NCBI GenBank assembly: GCA_947259365.1
Contig: CAMYMC010000015.1
Span: forward strand, 128,599 to 192,598
Length of the DNA: 64,000 nucleotides
Origin: an uncultured Acidimicrobiaceae bacterium
GTDB taxonomy: Bacteria; Actinomycetota; Acidimicrobiia; Spongiisociales; UBA5794
Direction of reading: 5' to 3'
The notes under the pieces were generated by a model, which worked only from the letters and a program-made list of their open reading frames with translations, was not told the DNA's origin and did no database searches. Of this stretch, positions 11,700-21,088 are shown in pieces (positions within the stretch are counted from its first letter, which is position 1; each line of letters starts with the position of its first letter). The translations under genes and the position numbers were made by a program.

Positions 11700-11869
11700 A
11701 GCGCCCCTTTCGTCCGAGATCCTGGGGCGAAGCTAGCAAAACCGACCCTCCGGATGTCGGGAGAGAAACCGGCGTCCCCGTCGGCGACGCCACCGAGTTG
11801 TCCACAGGCGCCGGCGGCGGCAGGCACGTCGCTCGAGCGTGTGTCGCGCCCGCGGCCAGCCGGCGCCGG

Positions 11870-12589
11870 GTGTGGTCCATAATCCCCGGCCTGGACAGGC
11901 AACAAACTCCCGCTCGCTCCGGTCTTCGCGACGGCATCTTCGCCATGGCACCGCTCATGGTCGGGGTGGCGCCGTTCGGGCTCATCCTCGGCGCCACCAT
12001 TGCGGCGACCGCCATCGACGACCTCCTCGGATGGGCGACGTCGTTCATCATCTTCGGCGGGGCAGCCCAGCTGGCAACGGTGGAGCTCTTCGACGAAGCC
12101 GCTCCGGCGCTCGTCATCGTCGCCACCGGGCTCGTCATCAACGGTCGTCACGCCATGTACTCGGCCGCGCTGGCAGCGCATTTTCGCGAGTTCCCCCCGC
12201 GGTGGCGCATCCTCACCCCCTACCTGCTGACCGACGATGCGTTCGCCGTGACGATCACCCGCTTCGGGAACGCCACCGACCCGACCTACAAGCGGTACTT
12301 CTATCTGGCCGCCTCGCTCACACTCTGGGTCGTGTGGCAGATCACGACCGGGGCCGGCGTGGTCCTCGGCGCCCGTGTCCCCGAGGCGTGGAACCTCGAC
12401 TTCGCCATCCCCCTCGTCTTCATCGCCCTTCTCGTCCCCGCAATGCGGACCCGCCCCGCCCTCGTCGCCGCCGTCGTCGGCGCCGCTCTCGGAGTGGCGG
12501 CACGGGACCTGACGAACGGCCTCGGCCTCGTCGCGGCCGCGCTCAGTGGCATCGCAGCCGGAGTCGCCGCGGAGCGGTGGGACCGATGA
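11870..12589 (+). CDS. azlC: AzlC-family branched-chain amino acid exporter, large subunit
   Basis: A 239-aa inner-membrane protein, the larger part of the two-component AzlCD exporter that expels branched-chain amino acids or analogues. The family signature RSGLRDGIFAMAPLMVGVAP is at the N-terminus, and conserved loops FGGAAQLATVELF and NGRHAMYSAAL follow, with about six hydrophobic segments. The start is uncertain: GTG at 11870 gives the usual family length, and a TTG at 11798 would add 24 unsupported residues. The stop overlaps the azlD start (ATGA). It is divergent from the form II operon with no evident functional link. Confidence 0.88.
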   Translation: MWSIIPGLDRQQTPARSGLRDGIFAMAPLMVGVAPFGLILGATIAATAIDDLLGWATSFIIFGGAAQLATVELFDEAAPALVIVATGLVINGRHAMYSAALAAHFREFPPRWRILTPYLLTDDAFAVTITRFGNATDPTYKRYFYLAASLTLWVVWQITTGAGVVLGARVPEAWNLDFAIPLVFIALLVPAMRTRPALVAAVVGAALGVAARDLTNGLGLVAAALSGIAAGVAAERWDR

Positions 12590-12900
12590 CGGGTTGGATC
12601 ATCGTCCTGGCCATCGGCGCCGGCACGTACCTTGCGAGGCTGTCGTTCATCGGCGCGTTCGCACGGCGGGACGTGCCCCGGGCGCTCGAGGCGCCGCTGC
12701 GCTACGTGGCCCCCGCGGTGCTCGCCGCGATCGCCGCGCCGGCGGTCATCGCCCCCACCGGCGCCTTCGACCTCACGCCGGGGAACCTCGAGCTCGTCGC
12801 CGCCCTCGGTGCCGGGCTTGCAGCGTGGCGGACGCGCAGCATCGCCGTCACGATCGTCGTCGGCCTCGTCGGCCTGGGGATCCTCGAGGCCCTGTTCTGA
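12586..12900 (+). CDS. azlD: AzlD-family exporter, small subunit
   Basis: A 104-aa membrane protein with about four hydrophobic helices, the small partner of AzlC. It opens MTGWIIVLAIGAGTYLARL; the TYLxR signature in the first helix and RYVAPAVLAAIAAP in the second match the AzlD family. The ATG overlaps the azlC stop by four bases, so stoichiometric synthesis is likely. A short perfect hairpin follows the stop. Confidence 0.9.
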   Translation: MTGWIIVLAIGAGTYLARLSFIGAFARRDVPRALEAPLRYVAPAVLAAIAAPAVIAPTGAFDLTPGNLELVAALGAGLAAWRTRSIAVTIVVGLVGLGILEALF

Positions 12901-12908
12901 CGGCGGAA

Positions 12909-12922
12909 CCGGCGCACGCCGG
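12909..12922. terminator. Short hairpin between convergent genes
   Basis: CCGGCG-CA-CGCCGG is a perfect inverted repeat in the 29-bp gap between the azlD stop and the convergent formate dehydrogenase operon stop. There is no T-tract, so a bidirectional terminator role is inferred from position. Confidence 0.4.
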
Positions 12923-12929
12923 CCCAGGC

Positions 12930-13886
12930 TCAGCGGGCAGCCGTCCCGCCCTCACCCCTCACCCCGGCGAGCACCTCGTCGATGGGCGTCGTCGCCAGGT
13001 CGCCCAGCTCCTGGACGTAGTCGTAGCCGAAGCGGCCCTTGATGCAGAGGTGGCCGGACGTGATGTCGTCGTCCATCGGTGACGTGACCTTCACGATCCG
13101 GTTCTCCTGGACGTGGAGCTCGAGGTTGCAGCCCACCCCGCAATACGAGCACACGGTGCGGGTGACGGACTGGGCGTCCTCGTCCCACAGGCCCGCCGCC
13201 CGCAGCTCGTGCTCGCTGCGGAACATGAGCGCTCCCGTCGGGCAGACGCCGATGCAGTTGCCGCAATAGACGCACGCCGACGCGGTGAGCGCAACGGCGA
13301 ACTCGGTCGAGATCGTCGCATCGAAGCCGCGCCCGGCCACGGTGATGGCGAACGTGTTCTGAGCGTCGACCCCGCACGCATCGACGCACTTGTAACAGAG
13401 GATGCATCGCGAGTAGTCGCGCACGTAGAGATCGTTGTCGACCTTGACATCCTGAGCGACGGTCTCGGCGCGCATCCCGTCGGGCACGGGGTGGTGGCCG
13501 GGGCGGCGGCCGTCCCGCGCCGAGGCTTCGGCCGGTGGCCCGTAGCGGCCGGGATCCGCCGCGTAGTCCTCGAGCCAGGCGTCGACGCCGGCGAGCGACA
13601 GGTCCGTCGAGGACGCGAGGAACTCGAGCACCATGCGCCGGCTGTGGCGAACCCGCTCGGAGTCGGTGGCGACGACCATCCCGTCCTCGGCTTCCCGGGA
13701 GCAGGCAGGCACGAGCGCCCGCGAGCCCTCGAGCTCGACGACGCACACGCGGCACGCATTCGCCGGAGTGAGGTTCTCGGCGTGGCACAGCGTCGGCTGC
13801 TCACGAGCAACGGCGCGGCACGCATCGAGGAGCGACGCCCCCTCGGCGACCTCGACCGCGACCCCGTCGATCGTCAGCGAGATCAC
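12930..13886 (-). CDS. Formate dehydrogenase detached Fe-S half (alpha N-terminal part)
   Basis: A 318-aa protein equivalent to the N-terminal half of NAD-dependent formate dehydrogenase alpha subunits. It carries a [2Fe-2S] domain (Cys34, 45, 48, 62), two ferredoxin-type [4Fe-4S] sites (Cys161/164/167/171 and Cys205/208/211/215) and the cofactor-proximal Molybdop_Fe4S4 domain (Cys246/249/253, Cys281 in HLCIKGRFGYDYV). The protein stops 28 residues after that motif, just where the molybdopterin domain normally begins. That domain is encoded by the first fdh gene of the operon (15693-17585). The His-Cys cluster region of NuoG-like proteins has no matching cysteines. GTG at 13886 follows GGAGG and overlaps the previous stop (GTGA). 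It presumably wires the active site to the NuoEF-like subunit. Confidence 0.88.
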   Translation of the reverse strand: MISLTIDGVAVEVAEGASLLDACRAVAREQPTLCHAENLTPANACRVCVVELEGSRALVPACSREAEDGMVVATDSERVRHSRRMVLEFLASSTDLSLAGVDAWLEDYAADPGRYGPPAEASARDGRRPGHHPVPDGMRAETVAQDVKVDNDLYVRDYSRCILCYKCVDACGVDAQNTFAITVAGRGFDATISTEFAVALTASACVYCGNCIGVCPTGALMFRSEHELRAAGLWDEDAQSVTRTVCSYCGVGCNLELHVQENRIVKVTSPMDDDITSGHLCIKGRFGYDYVQELGDLATTPIDEVLAGVRGEGGTAAR

Positions 13887-15688
13887 GTCGCCTCCACGAG
13901 ACCGAGCGCGACGGCCGACTCGACCGCGCCGGACGCGGTGTGGCCGAGGCCGCAGATCGAAGCGTCGCTCATGACCCGGGAGATGTCCGAGAGGAGCCCG
14001 GCATCGAGAGGCTCGCCGGACGCGAGGTGCCGGGCGAACAGTTCCTCCTGGCGGACCGTCCCCACCCGGCACGGCACGCACTGGCCGCAGCTCTCGTCGC
14101 GGAAGAACGCCGCGATCCGGCGCACGAGATCGCCGAAATCGGCGGCGGCGTCGAAGACCACGACGGCGCCGGATCCCAGCGAGACGCCGCGATCGGCAGC
14201 GGCCTCGAACGAGAGGGGCATGGCGAGCGCATCGGGGCCGACGAAGCTCCCCGCAGCTCCGCCGAGGAGGATCGCCGCCGGCTCTCCCCCATCGCGCGTC
14301 CCTCCCCCGGTCTCGATGAGCTCACCCAGCGTCGTACCGGACGCGACCTCGTACACCCCGCCCCTGGCAACGGCGCCCGACAGGCAGAACAACCGGGTCC
14401 CGGTGGTGCGGTCGGTCCCGGTCGCCGCGAACGCCCGGCCGCCGGACGTGACGATGTCGAGCACGTTGGCGAGGGTCTCGACGTTGTTGACGACGGTCGG
14501 CTTGCCGAACAGGCCGTGGCTCGTCGGAAACGGCGGCTTGTTGCGGGGCTCGCCCCGATGACCCTCGATCGAGTTCATGAGCGCCGTCTCCTCGCCGCAG
14601 ATGTAGGCGCCGGCACCGCGCCGCACGTCGATGTCGAACTCGACCGCAGAGCCGAGGAGCGAAGGCCCGAGAAGCCGGCCGCGGCGGGCCGCCTCGATCG
14701 CACCCACCAACCGGGACGCAGCGAGCGGGTACTCCCCTCGCACGTAGATGTACCCGCGGCGGGCACCGACCGCGAACCCCGCGATCGTGAGTGACTCCAC
14801 CACGGCGAACGGATCCCCCTCCATCAGCACACGGTCTTTGAACGTCCCGGGCTCGGACTCGTCGGCGTTGCAGATGACGTAGCGCTCCCGCTCGTCGGCG
14901 CCGGCGACGGCACGCCACTTCACTGCCGCCGGGAACGCGGCGCCTCCGCGCCCCCGCAGGCCCGACGTCTCGAGTTCGTCGATGATCCGCGCCGACCCGA
15001 GCTCCATCGCCCGCGGCAGCGCCTCGTACCCTCCGTGCGCCCGGTAGGCGTCGAGGCTCGTCGGGTCGGCAACACCCACCCGGCGGAGCAGGCGGAGCGC
15101 AGGGTCTCCGGCCTGGGGCACGGCGGCGCCGAGCAGCGGGCTCGTGTCGCCGGCGAGCACGGCGAGCACATCGGCGACGGTTGCCGCAGAGCGTGCCCGG
15201 TCGTTTTCGCCCGCCAGCTGGAAGAACACGGCCGGCGGCCGGTCGCATCGACCCAAACACGGGCTCGGCATCCAGGAGATACCGCCGCCGTCGGTGCCGG
15301 CCGGGCCCAGCTCGGCCTCGAGCCCGGCAATGAGGTCGGCGGCGCCGAAGCCGCGGCAGGCGACGTCATCGCAGACGTGGGCAACCCGCGGGGGCCTCTC
15401 CTCCACCGAGAGCAGCCCATAGAACGTGGCGACCCCGTATGCATCTGCAGGCGGCACCGAGAGGCGTCGGCAGATGTAGTCGAGCGCCCCTCGTGAGATC
15501 CAGCCGATGCGGTTCTGGGCGGCCTGGAGCGCCGGCAGCAGGAGGTGGCGGCGAGAGCGCGCCTCGCCCCCACCCCGCACGACCCGTAGGCCGGGCCCAC
15601 CGGGCGACCCCTCGGCTGGGCCCACGACGGCGTCGATCGCATCGCGCTCTTCCGGTGACGCCTCCGCATCGAGGAAGCGCAGATCCAT
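13883..15688 (-). CDS. NuoE-NuoF fusion, NADH-reactive formate dehydrogenase subunit
   Basis: A 601-aa diaphorase subunit. Residues about 45-180 form a NuoE-like thioredoxin-fold [2Fe-2S] domain (Cys106, Cys111, Cys144, Cys148). The rest is NuoF-like: an FMN/NAD loop GLRGRGGAAFPAAVKW, a SLBB-type middle domain and the [4Fe-4S] site SCGQCVPCR near the C-terminus. It would take electrons from the Fe-S subunit and reduce NAD+, as in FdsB/HoxF-type enzymes. ATG at 15688 lies 4 nt after the catalytic-gene stop, and its stop overlaps the Fe-S gene start, so all three subunits are coupled. Longer upstream starts invade the catalytic gene and are rejected. Confidence 0.93.
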   Translation of the reverse strand: MDLRFLDAEASPEERDAIDAVVGPAEGSPGGPGLRVVRGGGEARSRRHLLLPALQAAQNRIGWISRGALDYICRRLSVPPADAYGVATFYGLLSVEERPPRVAHVCDDVACRGFGAADLIAGLEAELGPAGTDGGGISWMPSPCLGRCDRPPAVFFQLAGENDRARSAATVADVLAVLAGDTSPLLGAAVPQAGDPALRLLRRVGVADPTSLDAYRAHGGYEALPRAMELGSARIIDELETSGLRGRGGAAFPAAVKWRAVAGADERERYVICNADESEPGTFKDRVLMEGDPFAVVESLTIAGFAVGARRGYIYVRGEYPLAASRLVGAIEAARRGRLLGPSLLGSAVEFDIDVRRGAGAYICGEETALMNSIEGHRGEPRNKPPFPTSHGLFGKPTVVNNVETLANVLDIVTSGGRAFAATGTDRTTGTRLFCLSGAVARGGVYEVASGTTLGELIETGGGTRDGGEPAAILLGGAAGSFVGPDALAMPLSFEAAADRGVSLGSGAVVVFDAAADFGDLVRRIAAFFRDESCGQCVPCRVGTVRQEELFARHLASGEPLDAGLLSDISRVMSDASICGLGHTASGAVESAVALGLVEAT

Positions 15689-15692
15689 CCGG

Positions 15693-17585
15693 TCAGCCCA
15701 CCTTCTCGATCCGCACCGCGGTCGCCTTGAACTCCGCGGTCCCCGACTGCGGATCCCAGGCCTCGATGGTGAGCCGGTTGACATCCGCCTCGTCGGGGAA
15801 GTGCAGCGACATGAACACGAGCCCCGGACGCAAACCCGGGTCGATGCGCACCGGAACCTCGACGGCTCCCCTCCGCGACACGACCCGCACCGTCTCGCCC
15901 TCTGCCACTCCCAGGGCGGTGGCGTCCGCAGGGCCGAGGTCGATCGTCCCCCCGATACGGAGTGGGGACTCGTACCCCCCGCTCTGGACGCCGGTGTTGA
16001 ACGAGTCGAGATACCGCCCCGTCGTCAGGCGGAGGGGGTACTCGTCGTCGAGGGCATCGACGGGGGGCGCGTGCTGGACGGCGGAGAACGGAGCCGGCCG
16101 CCCCTCGGGTGGATCCAGCCACAGGCGGGAGTGGAGGAACTTCTCGCCGGGATGGGTCTCGTCGTAGCAAGGCCACTGGATACCGCCGAGCTCCTCGAGA
16201 CGGGCGTAGCTCATCCCGGCGTGCATCGGGGAGAGACGGCGCAGCTCGTCCCACGCCTCCTGCGCGGTGACCGGGCCCCAGTTGTGGCCCATCTCGGCGG
16301 CGAGGGCGGCGATGACGGACAGGTCGGTTCGCGCTTCACCCGGCGGTTCGAGCGCCTTGCGCACCCGCTGCACCCGGCGCTCGCTCGAGGTGACCGTGCC
16401 CTCCGCCTCGCACCAATCTGCGGCGGCGGGGAGCACGACATCGGCGGTCTCGGCAGTCTTGGTGAGGAAGAGGTCCTGGACGACGAGGAAGTCGAGGTCG
16501 CCGAGCAGGCGGCGCGCCCTGCCGGCGTCCGCCTCCGACTGGGCCGGGTTCTCGCCGATGACGTAGAGCGCGCGGAGCTCGCCCGCTTCCATCGCGTCGA
16601 ACATGGCGGTGAGGTGCTTGCCGGCCTTGCCCGGGATGGTGAAGCCCCACTCGGCCTCGAACTTCCCCCGGGCATCGTCGTCCTCGACATCCTGGAAGCC
16701 GGGAAGCTTGTTCGGCAGCGCCCCCATGTCGCCGCCCCCCTGGACGTTGTTCTGTCCCCGCACCGGCACGAGCCCGGAGCCGTACCTCCCGACGTGACCG
16801 GTCAGCAGCGCGAGGTTGATGAGCGCGAGCACGTTGTCGGTGGCGTTGTGGTGCTCGGTGATGCCGAGCGTCCAGCAGAGTTGCGCCGTCGGCGCCGTCG
16901 CATAGGCGATCGCCAGCTCCTCGATGACGGCACCGGGCACTCCCGTGATCTCCTCCGCCCGCTCCAGCGTGTACGGCTCGACCGCAGCCGCGTACGCGTC
17001 GAAGCCGACCGTCGCCCGGTCGATGAACTCGGCGTTGACGAGTCCGGCATCGATGATGACCCGGCCGGCGGCGTTGGCGAGGGCGATGTCGGTCCCGACG
17101 TCGATGCCGAGCCACACGTCGGCCCACTGCGCCGACTCGCTGCGGCGAGGGTCCACGCAGTACATGCGTGCCCCGTTGTGGATGCCACGCAGCACATGAT
17201 GGAAGAAGATCGGGTGGGCGGCGCGGGCGTTCGAGCCCCACATGACGATGAGATCGGTCGTCTCGATCTCCTCGTAGGAGCTCGTGCCCCCTCCTGCTCC
17301 GAATACCTTCGCCAGACCGGCGACGCTGGGAGCGTGTCAGGTGCGGTTGCAGCTGTCGATGTTGCTCGAGCCCATGACGACCCGAGCGAACTTCTGGGCG
17401 AGGAAGTTCGTCTCGTTCGTCGCCTTGGAGCAGCTGAAGAGCCCGAACGCGGCGCCACCGTGTTCGTCGCGGACTGCCTCCAGGCCCGACGCGGCCCGGC
17501 GCAGCGCCTCGTCCCAGCCGGTGGGCACGAGTTCGCCGTTGCGCCGCACGAGCGGCGTGGCCAGGCGCGTGCGTCTGCGTGACAC
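15693..17585 (-). CDS. fdhA: Selenocysteine formate dehydrogenase catalytic subunit
   Basis: A 630-aa molybdopterin oxidoreductase read through an in-frame UGA (17337-17339, Sec83). The codon falls at the metal-ligand position: SCNRT-Sec-HAPSVAGL, where family members have Sec or Cys followed by the essential His. The frame stays open on both sides, and a hairpin matching a bacterial SECIS follows at once. The C-terminal molybdopterin-dinucleotide domain is present (residues about 510-625). The protein starts RLATPLVRRNGELVPTGW, i.e. after the [4Fe-4S] domain that normally precedes it; that half is a separate downstream gene. GTG at 17585 has a strong AAAGGAGG. It oxidises formate to CO2 and would bind the bis-MGD cofactor. 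Without Sec decoding it would be a broken gene, but conservation after the UGA argues against that. Confidence 0.9.
17296..17339 (-). promoter_or_regulatory. Bacterial SECIS element after UGA codon
   Basis: On the mRNA, UGA is followed 18 nt later by the loop GGUCU (17318-17314), closed by CGCC/GGCG (17322-17319 and 17313-17310). An outer stem GCUCC/GGAGC (17333-17329 and 17300-17296) encloses it. The 18-nt distance and the GGUCU loop are the same as in E. coli fdhF, where SelB binds the loop to deliver Sec-tRNA. Pairing was checked by eye only. Confidence 0.85.
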
Positions 17586-17656
17586 TCATCACCTCCTTTC
17601 GCCGGGTCGTGCGGCCGGAGCCGCTCGACTGGGACCCTAGTTGGGCGCTCGGAGCC

Positions 17657-19417
17657 TCAAGACAGGCCGACGACGTTGCCCGCGGCGTCGACGTCCACGT
17701 TCATGAACGCCGGTCTCGTCCCCAGACCGGGGAGCGTCCGCATGTCGCCGAGCAGCGGGTAGATGAACCCGGCGCCGACCGACGCCCGCACCTCCCGCAC
17801 GGGGAGCGTGTACCCGGTGGGAGCCCCCTTGACCGAGGGGTCGTGGCTGATCGACAGATGCGTCTTCGCCATGCAGATGGGCAGATAGCCGAACCCGGAC
17901 CGTTCGTGGTCCTCGATCTGGCGGGATGCGGTCGCGCTGTACTCGACCCTCGCTGCGCCGTAGACCTGTGTCGCGATCGTCTCGATCTTCTCCTTGATGC
18001 TGCGATCGAGCGGGTAGAGGAACGAGAACTCGGACGGCTCCTCGCACGCTGCCGCCACGGCGGCGGCCAGCTGTTCGGCGCCCTCGCCGCCGCGGGCCCA
18101 GTGGTCGGTGGGGACGGCGTCGTGCGCTCCTGCCTCGAGCCCCGCCTTGCAGACGAGTTCGAGCTCGCGCTGGGAGTCGGTGGCAAAGCGGTTCACCGCC
18201 ACCACGACGGGGACGCCGAAGCGGTGCACGTTGGCGATGTGCGACCTCAGGTTGGCGAGCCCGGCCCGCAGCAACGGCAGGTTCTCCTCGGTGTACACCT
18301 TGTCGAGCGGCCGCCCGGCGACGACCCGGGGCCCACCACCGTGGGTCTTGAGGGCGCGGACGGTGGCGACGAGGACGACGCAGTCGGGCCGCAGACCCGA
18401 CACCCGGCACTTGATGTCGAAGAACTTCTCCATCCCCATGTCGGCGCCGAACCCCGACTCGGTGACGACGAACTCACCGAGGTGGAGGGCGAGGCGGTCG
18501 GCGAGGATCGACGAGTTGCCGTGCGCGATGTTGGCGAACGGTCCGGCGTGGACGAACGCGGCCTGGCCCTCCAGCGTCTGCATGAGCGTCGGGTGGAGGG
18601 TGTCCTTCATGAGCACCGTCACGGCTCCGGCGACGCCGAGGTCCTCGAGGGTGATCGGCAGCCCGTCCTTCGAGAGGCCGATGACGACCCGACCGCAGCG
18701 CTCCCTGAGATTGCGCAGCGCCGAGACGTAGTCGGAGCCGTCGACGAGGGCGAGGATCGCCATGAGCTCGCTGGCGACGGCGATGTCGTACCCCGTCTCG
18801 CGGGGCCGCCCGTCCGCGGCCCCGCCGAGGCCGACGATGACGTTGCGCAGCGCCCGGTCGTTGACGTCGACGACGCGACGCCACGAGATGCGGTTGGCGT
18901 CGATGGCGAGCCGCTCGAGGCCGAGCGCACCGAGCCGGTCGTCGGTGAGACGGGTCTCGTGGTACCACCTCGCGTCGATCGCGGCCGAGACGAGGTTGTG
19001 GGCGACACCGATGGCGTGGATGTCGCCGGTGAGGTGGAGGTTGAACTCGTCCATCGGGATGACCTGGCTGTAGCCCCCACCGGCGGCGCCGCCCTTGATA
19101 CCGAACGTCGGCCCCATGCTCGGCTGCCGGATGCAGGCGATGGCGGTGTGCCCGAGCCGGCCGAGGCCCTGGACGAGGCCGACGCACGTCGTCGTCTTCC
19201 CCTCGCCGAGAGGCGTCGGAGTCACCGCCGTGACGTCGACGTACTTCCCGAAGGGAAGAGCACCGACCCGGCGCAGGGCGTCGAGGTGGACCTTCGCCTT
19301 CGTCGACCCGTACGGGATGAGCTCGCCTTCATCGATCCCGATGGTGGACGCGATGTCGATGACGGGCTTGACGTCCGCCGACTGCGCGATCGCGAGGTCG
19401 CTCGGCATGCTCACCAT
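17657..19417 (-). CDS. fhs: Formate-tetrahydrofolate ligase
   Basis: A 586-aa cytoplasmic enzyme joining formate to tetrahydrofolate with ATP to give 10-formyl-THF for purine, formyl-Met and one-carbon metabolism. The ATP-binding loop [10 protein letters not shown] lies near residue 75, and family motifs [20 protein letters not shown] and HLTGDIHAI follow. Length is slightly over the usual 555-560. ATG at 19417 follows GGAGG with 8-nt spacing; an ATG three codons later is also possible. It is the first gene of a co-directional set: 71 bp downstream begins the selenocysteine formate dehydrogenase, so formate may be partitioned between activation and oxidation. Co-transcription is inferred from spacing. 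Confidence 0.96.
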   Translation of the reverse strand: MVSMPSDLAIAQSADVKPVIDIASTIGIDEGELIPYGSTKAKVHLDALRRVGALPFGKYVDVTAVTPTPLGEGKTTTCVGLVQGLGRLGHTAIACIRQPSMGPTFGIKGGAAGGGYSQVIPMDEFNLHLTGDIHAIGVAHNLVSAAIDARWYHETRLTDDRLGALGLERLAIDANRISWRRVVDVNDRALRNVIVGLGGAADGRPRETGYDIAVASELMAILALVDGSDYVSALRNLRERCGRVVIGLSKDGLPITLEDLGVAGAVTVLMKDTLHPTLMQTLEGQAAFVHAGPFANIAHGNSSILADRLALHLGEFVVTESGFGADMGMEKFFDIKCRVSGLRPDCVVLVATVRALKTHGGGPRVVAGRPLDKVYTEENLPLLRAGLANLRSHIANVHRFGVPVVVAVNRFATDSQRELELVCKAGLEAGAHDAVPTDHWARGGEGAEQLAAAVAAACEEPSEFSFLYPLDRSIKEKIETIATQVYGAARVEYSATASRQIEDHERSGFGYLPICMAKTHLSISHDPSVKGAPTGYTLPVREVRASVGAGFIYPLLGDMRTLPGLGTRPAFMNVDVDAAGNVVGLS

Positions 19418-19550
19418 TGCTGTGCCTCCAGAGGTCGACGGCGGTTCCGCGGCGCGACTCACGCCGGTGCGTCTCAACGCTAACTGGGCTCGGCTGCGGC
19501 GCGCCGCTACAGCGCGAGCGCAGACCGGCCGATCCACATCACCACGACCC

Positions 19551-21026
19551 ATGAGCCCGGCCAACCGCATCAGGTACACCTCTACGGCGCTCGTCGCGTT
19601 CGCCCTCGTCGCCGCCTCGTGTGGATCCCAACACGACGTATCCGGCGGTGCCGCGGCGACCGCCACGACGACCACGGTGCCTCCACCGTCGGCCCCGGTT
19701 CTCGAGCCGACGCCGTCCGGGATCGGCGATCCGATGGCGCCGGGCCTCGGCAACGGCGGATACGACGTGACCCGCTACCGGATCGACCTCGAGGTGACGT
19801 CGAGCACCGGTGCCATCGAAGCCTCGACCACGATCGAGGCCATCGCCACCGACCTCCTCAGCGACGTGTACCTCGACTTCGCCCCGCTGCGAATCGACTC
19901 CGTCACCGTCGACAGAACCGAGGCCGGGTCGCGGTGGCAGAACGGCGAGCTCATCGTGACGCCGGCGTCGCCGATCTCCGCGGGAGACACATTCACCCTC
20001 GAGGTGAGCTACAGGGGATCCCCGCCCTCGCACCGCTCGGAGCTCGCCCGTCACGACGTGGGCTGGGTGACGACCGACGGCGGCATCCACTTCGTCCGCG
20101 CCGAGCCCGACGGCGCGCACCTCTGGTTCCCGGCCAACGACCACCCGCTCGACAAGGCCGAGTTCGTCATCGAGCTGACGGCGCCGCACGAGCTCGCAGC
20201 CGCGGCGAGCGGCACCCTCACCGGCAAGGTCAGGCGGGTGGGCGTCACCACCCACCGGTGGGAGACGGCCGAGATCGCGCCGCACACCGTCACCGTCGTC
20301 ATCGGTGACCTCCGTCTCGTCGAAGATCGCGCCGCGACAGAGGCGACGGGCGTGCGGATCCGGCATCTCCTCCCACCGGAGCTGGCGGACGATCCGCCAC
20401 CGGTTCTCGGGCTGATCGCCGAACAGCTCGGATTCCTCGAGCAACGGTTCGGGCCATACCCCTACGACGGGTTCGGCGTCGCCGTCGTCGACGAGGGCGC
20501 CCCGTTGCTGCCGGGCCACACCTGGACGATCGTCACCACCCGGGACCTCGAGGGCGAAGCGGCCGAGGCCCGCCTCGTGTCGGACCTCGCCCGCCACTGG
20601 TTCGGCGACTCGGTGGCACCGGAGACCTGGTCCGAGGTGTGGCTCTCGACGGCGATCCCCACCTACGCCGGCTGGCTGTGGGTCGAGGAGCGGAGGGGCA
20701 CGCAGGTGGCGGATCTCATCGCCCGCACGGCCCGCTCCGCCGTGGAGCGCTCCGGGTGGCCGCCGCCCGACCGTCCCGAGGCGGGCGACCTCTACGTGGA
20801 CAGCGTGTTCATCCACGGAGCGGCGTATCTCCACGCCCTGCGCCTCAAGATCGAGGACGGGCCGTTCTTCGACCTGCTCTCGGAGTTCTACCGAGACCAC
20901 GCCGGGGACACAGCATCGACGCGAGACTTCGTCGTCCTCGCGAACCGGGCCGGGGACCGGCCGCTGGGCTACTTCACCGACGCGTGGCTCCACGGCGACG
21001 ACCTGCCGGGCTTCCCCGACCGCTGA
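19551..21026 (+). CDS. M1-peptidase-like lipoprotein without metal ligands
   Basis: A 491-aa predicted lipoprotein: a hydrophobic N-terminus ends VAASC (Cys24), followed by a Thr/Pro linker. The fold resembles gluzincin (M1) aminopeptidases: an N-terminal beta-domain ([12 protein letters not shown], as in M1 saddles) and a catalytic-like region. The zinc motif HExxH reads [10 protein letters not shown], and the downstream WLNEG motif reads WLSTA, so both His ligands, the general-base Glu and the third ligand Glu are replaced. The GAMEN-type substrate loop is also changed (DEGAPLLPG). It is therefore probably a non-catalytic surface protein. Start ATG at 19551; divergent from fhs. A long hairpin overlaps its stop codon. 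Confidence 0.75.
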   Translation: MSPANRIRYTSTALVAFALVAASCGSQHDVSGGAAATATTTTVPPPSAPVLEPTPSGIGDPMAPGLGNGGYDVTRYRIDLEVTSSTGAIEASTTIEAIATDLLSDVYLDFAPLRIDSVTVDRTEAGSRWQNGELIVTPASPISAGDTFTLEVSYRGSPPSHRSELARHDVGWVTTDGGIHFVRAEPDGAHLWFPANDHPLDKAEFVIELTAPHELAAAASGTLTGKVRRVGVTTHRWETAEIAPHTVTVVIGDLRLVEDRAATEATGVRIRHLLPPELADDPPPVLGLIAEQLGFLEQRFGPYPYDGFGVAVVDEGAPLLPGHTWTIVTTRDLEGEAAEARLVSDLARHWFGDSVAPETWSEVWLSTAIPTYAGWLWVEERRGTQVADLIARTARSAVERSGWPPPDRPEAGDLYVDSVFIHGAAYLHALRLKIEDGPFFDLLSEFYRDHAGDTASTRDFVVLANRAGDRPLGYFTDAWLHGDDLPGFPDR

Positions 21027-21088
21027 CGGCTACGCCCCGACCACGACCCTCCCATGCCGCTCGCGGCGCCGGTCGGGGCTAGCCGTCA
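21024..21088. terminator. Long bidirectional hairpin overlapping two stop codons
   Basis: TGACGGCTA (21024-21032) and GCCCCGACC (21034-21042) pair with GGTCGGGGC (21071-21079) and TAGCCGTCA (21080-21088): 18 bp with one bulged C and a 28-nt loop. The left arm starts with the TGA of the M1-like gene and the right arm contains the TAG of the convergent small gene. It is placed as a terminator for both. Confidence 0.75.

Noticed and set aside
12001-12900. Operon link between AzlCD and formate dehydrogenase
   Set aside because: The genes converge, and a hairpin lies between them.
17337-17339. UGA as a nonsense mutation giving a pseudogene
   Set aside because: It is at the exact Sec/Cys site, has a SECIS-like hairpin, and the frame is intact on both sides; Sec is the simpler reading.
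15507-17582. Plus-strand frame of 691 aa opposite the formate dehydrogenase genes
   Set aside because: Antisense of NuoEF/FdhA coding; no domain; the minus-strand genes have motifs and good ribosome-binding sites.
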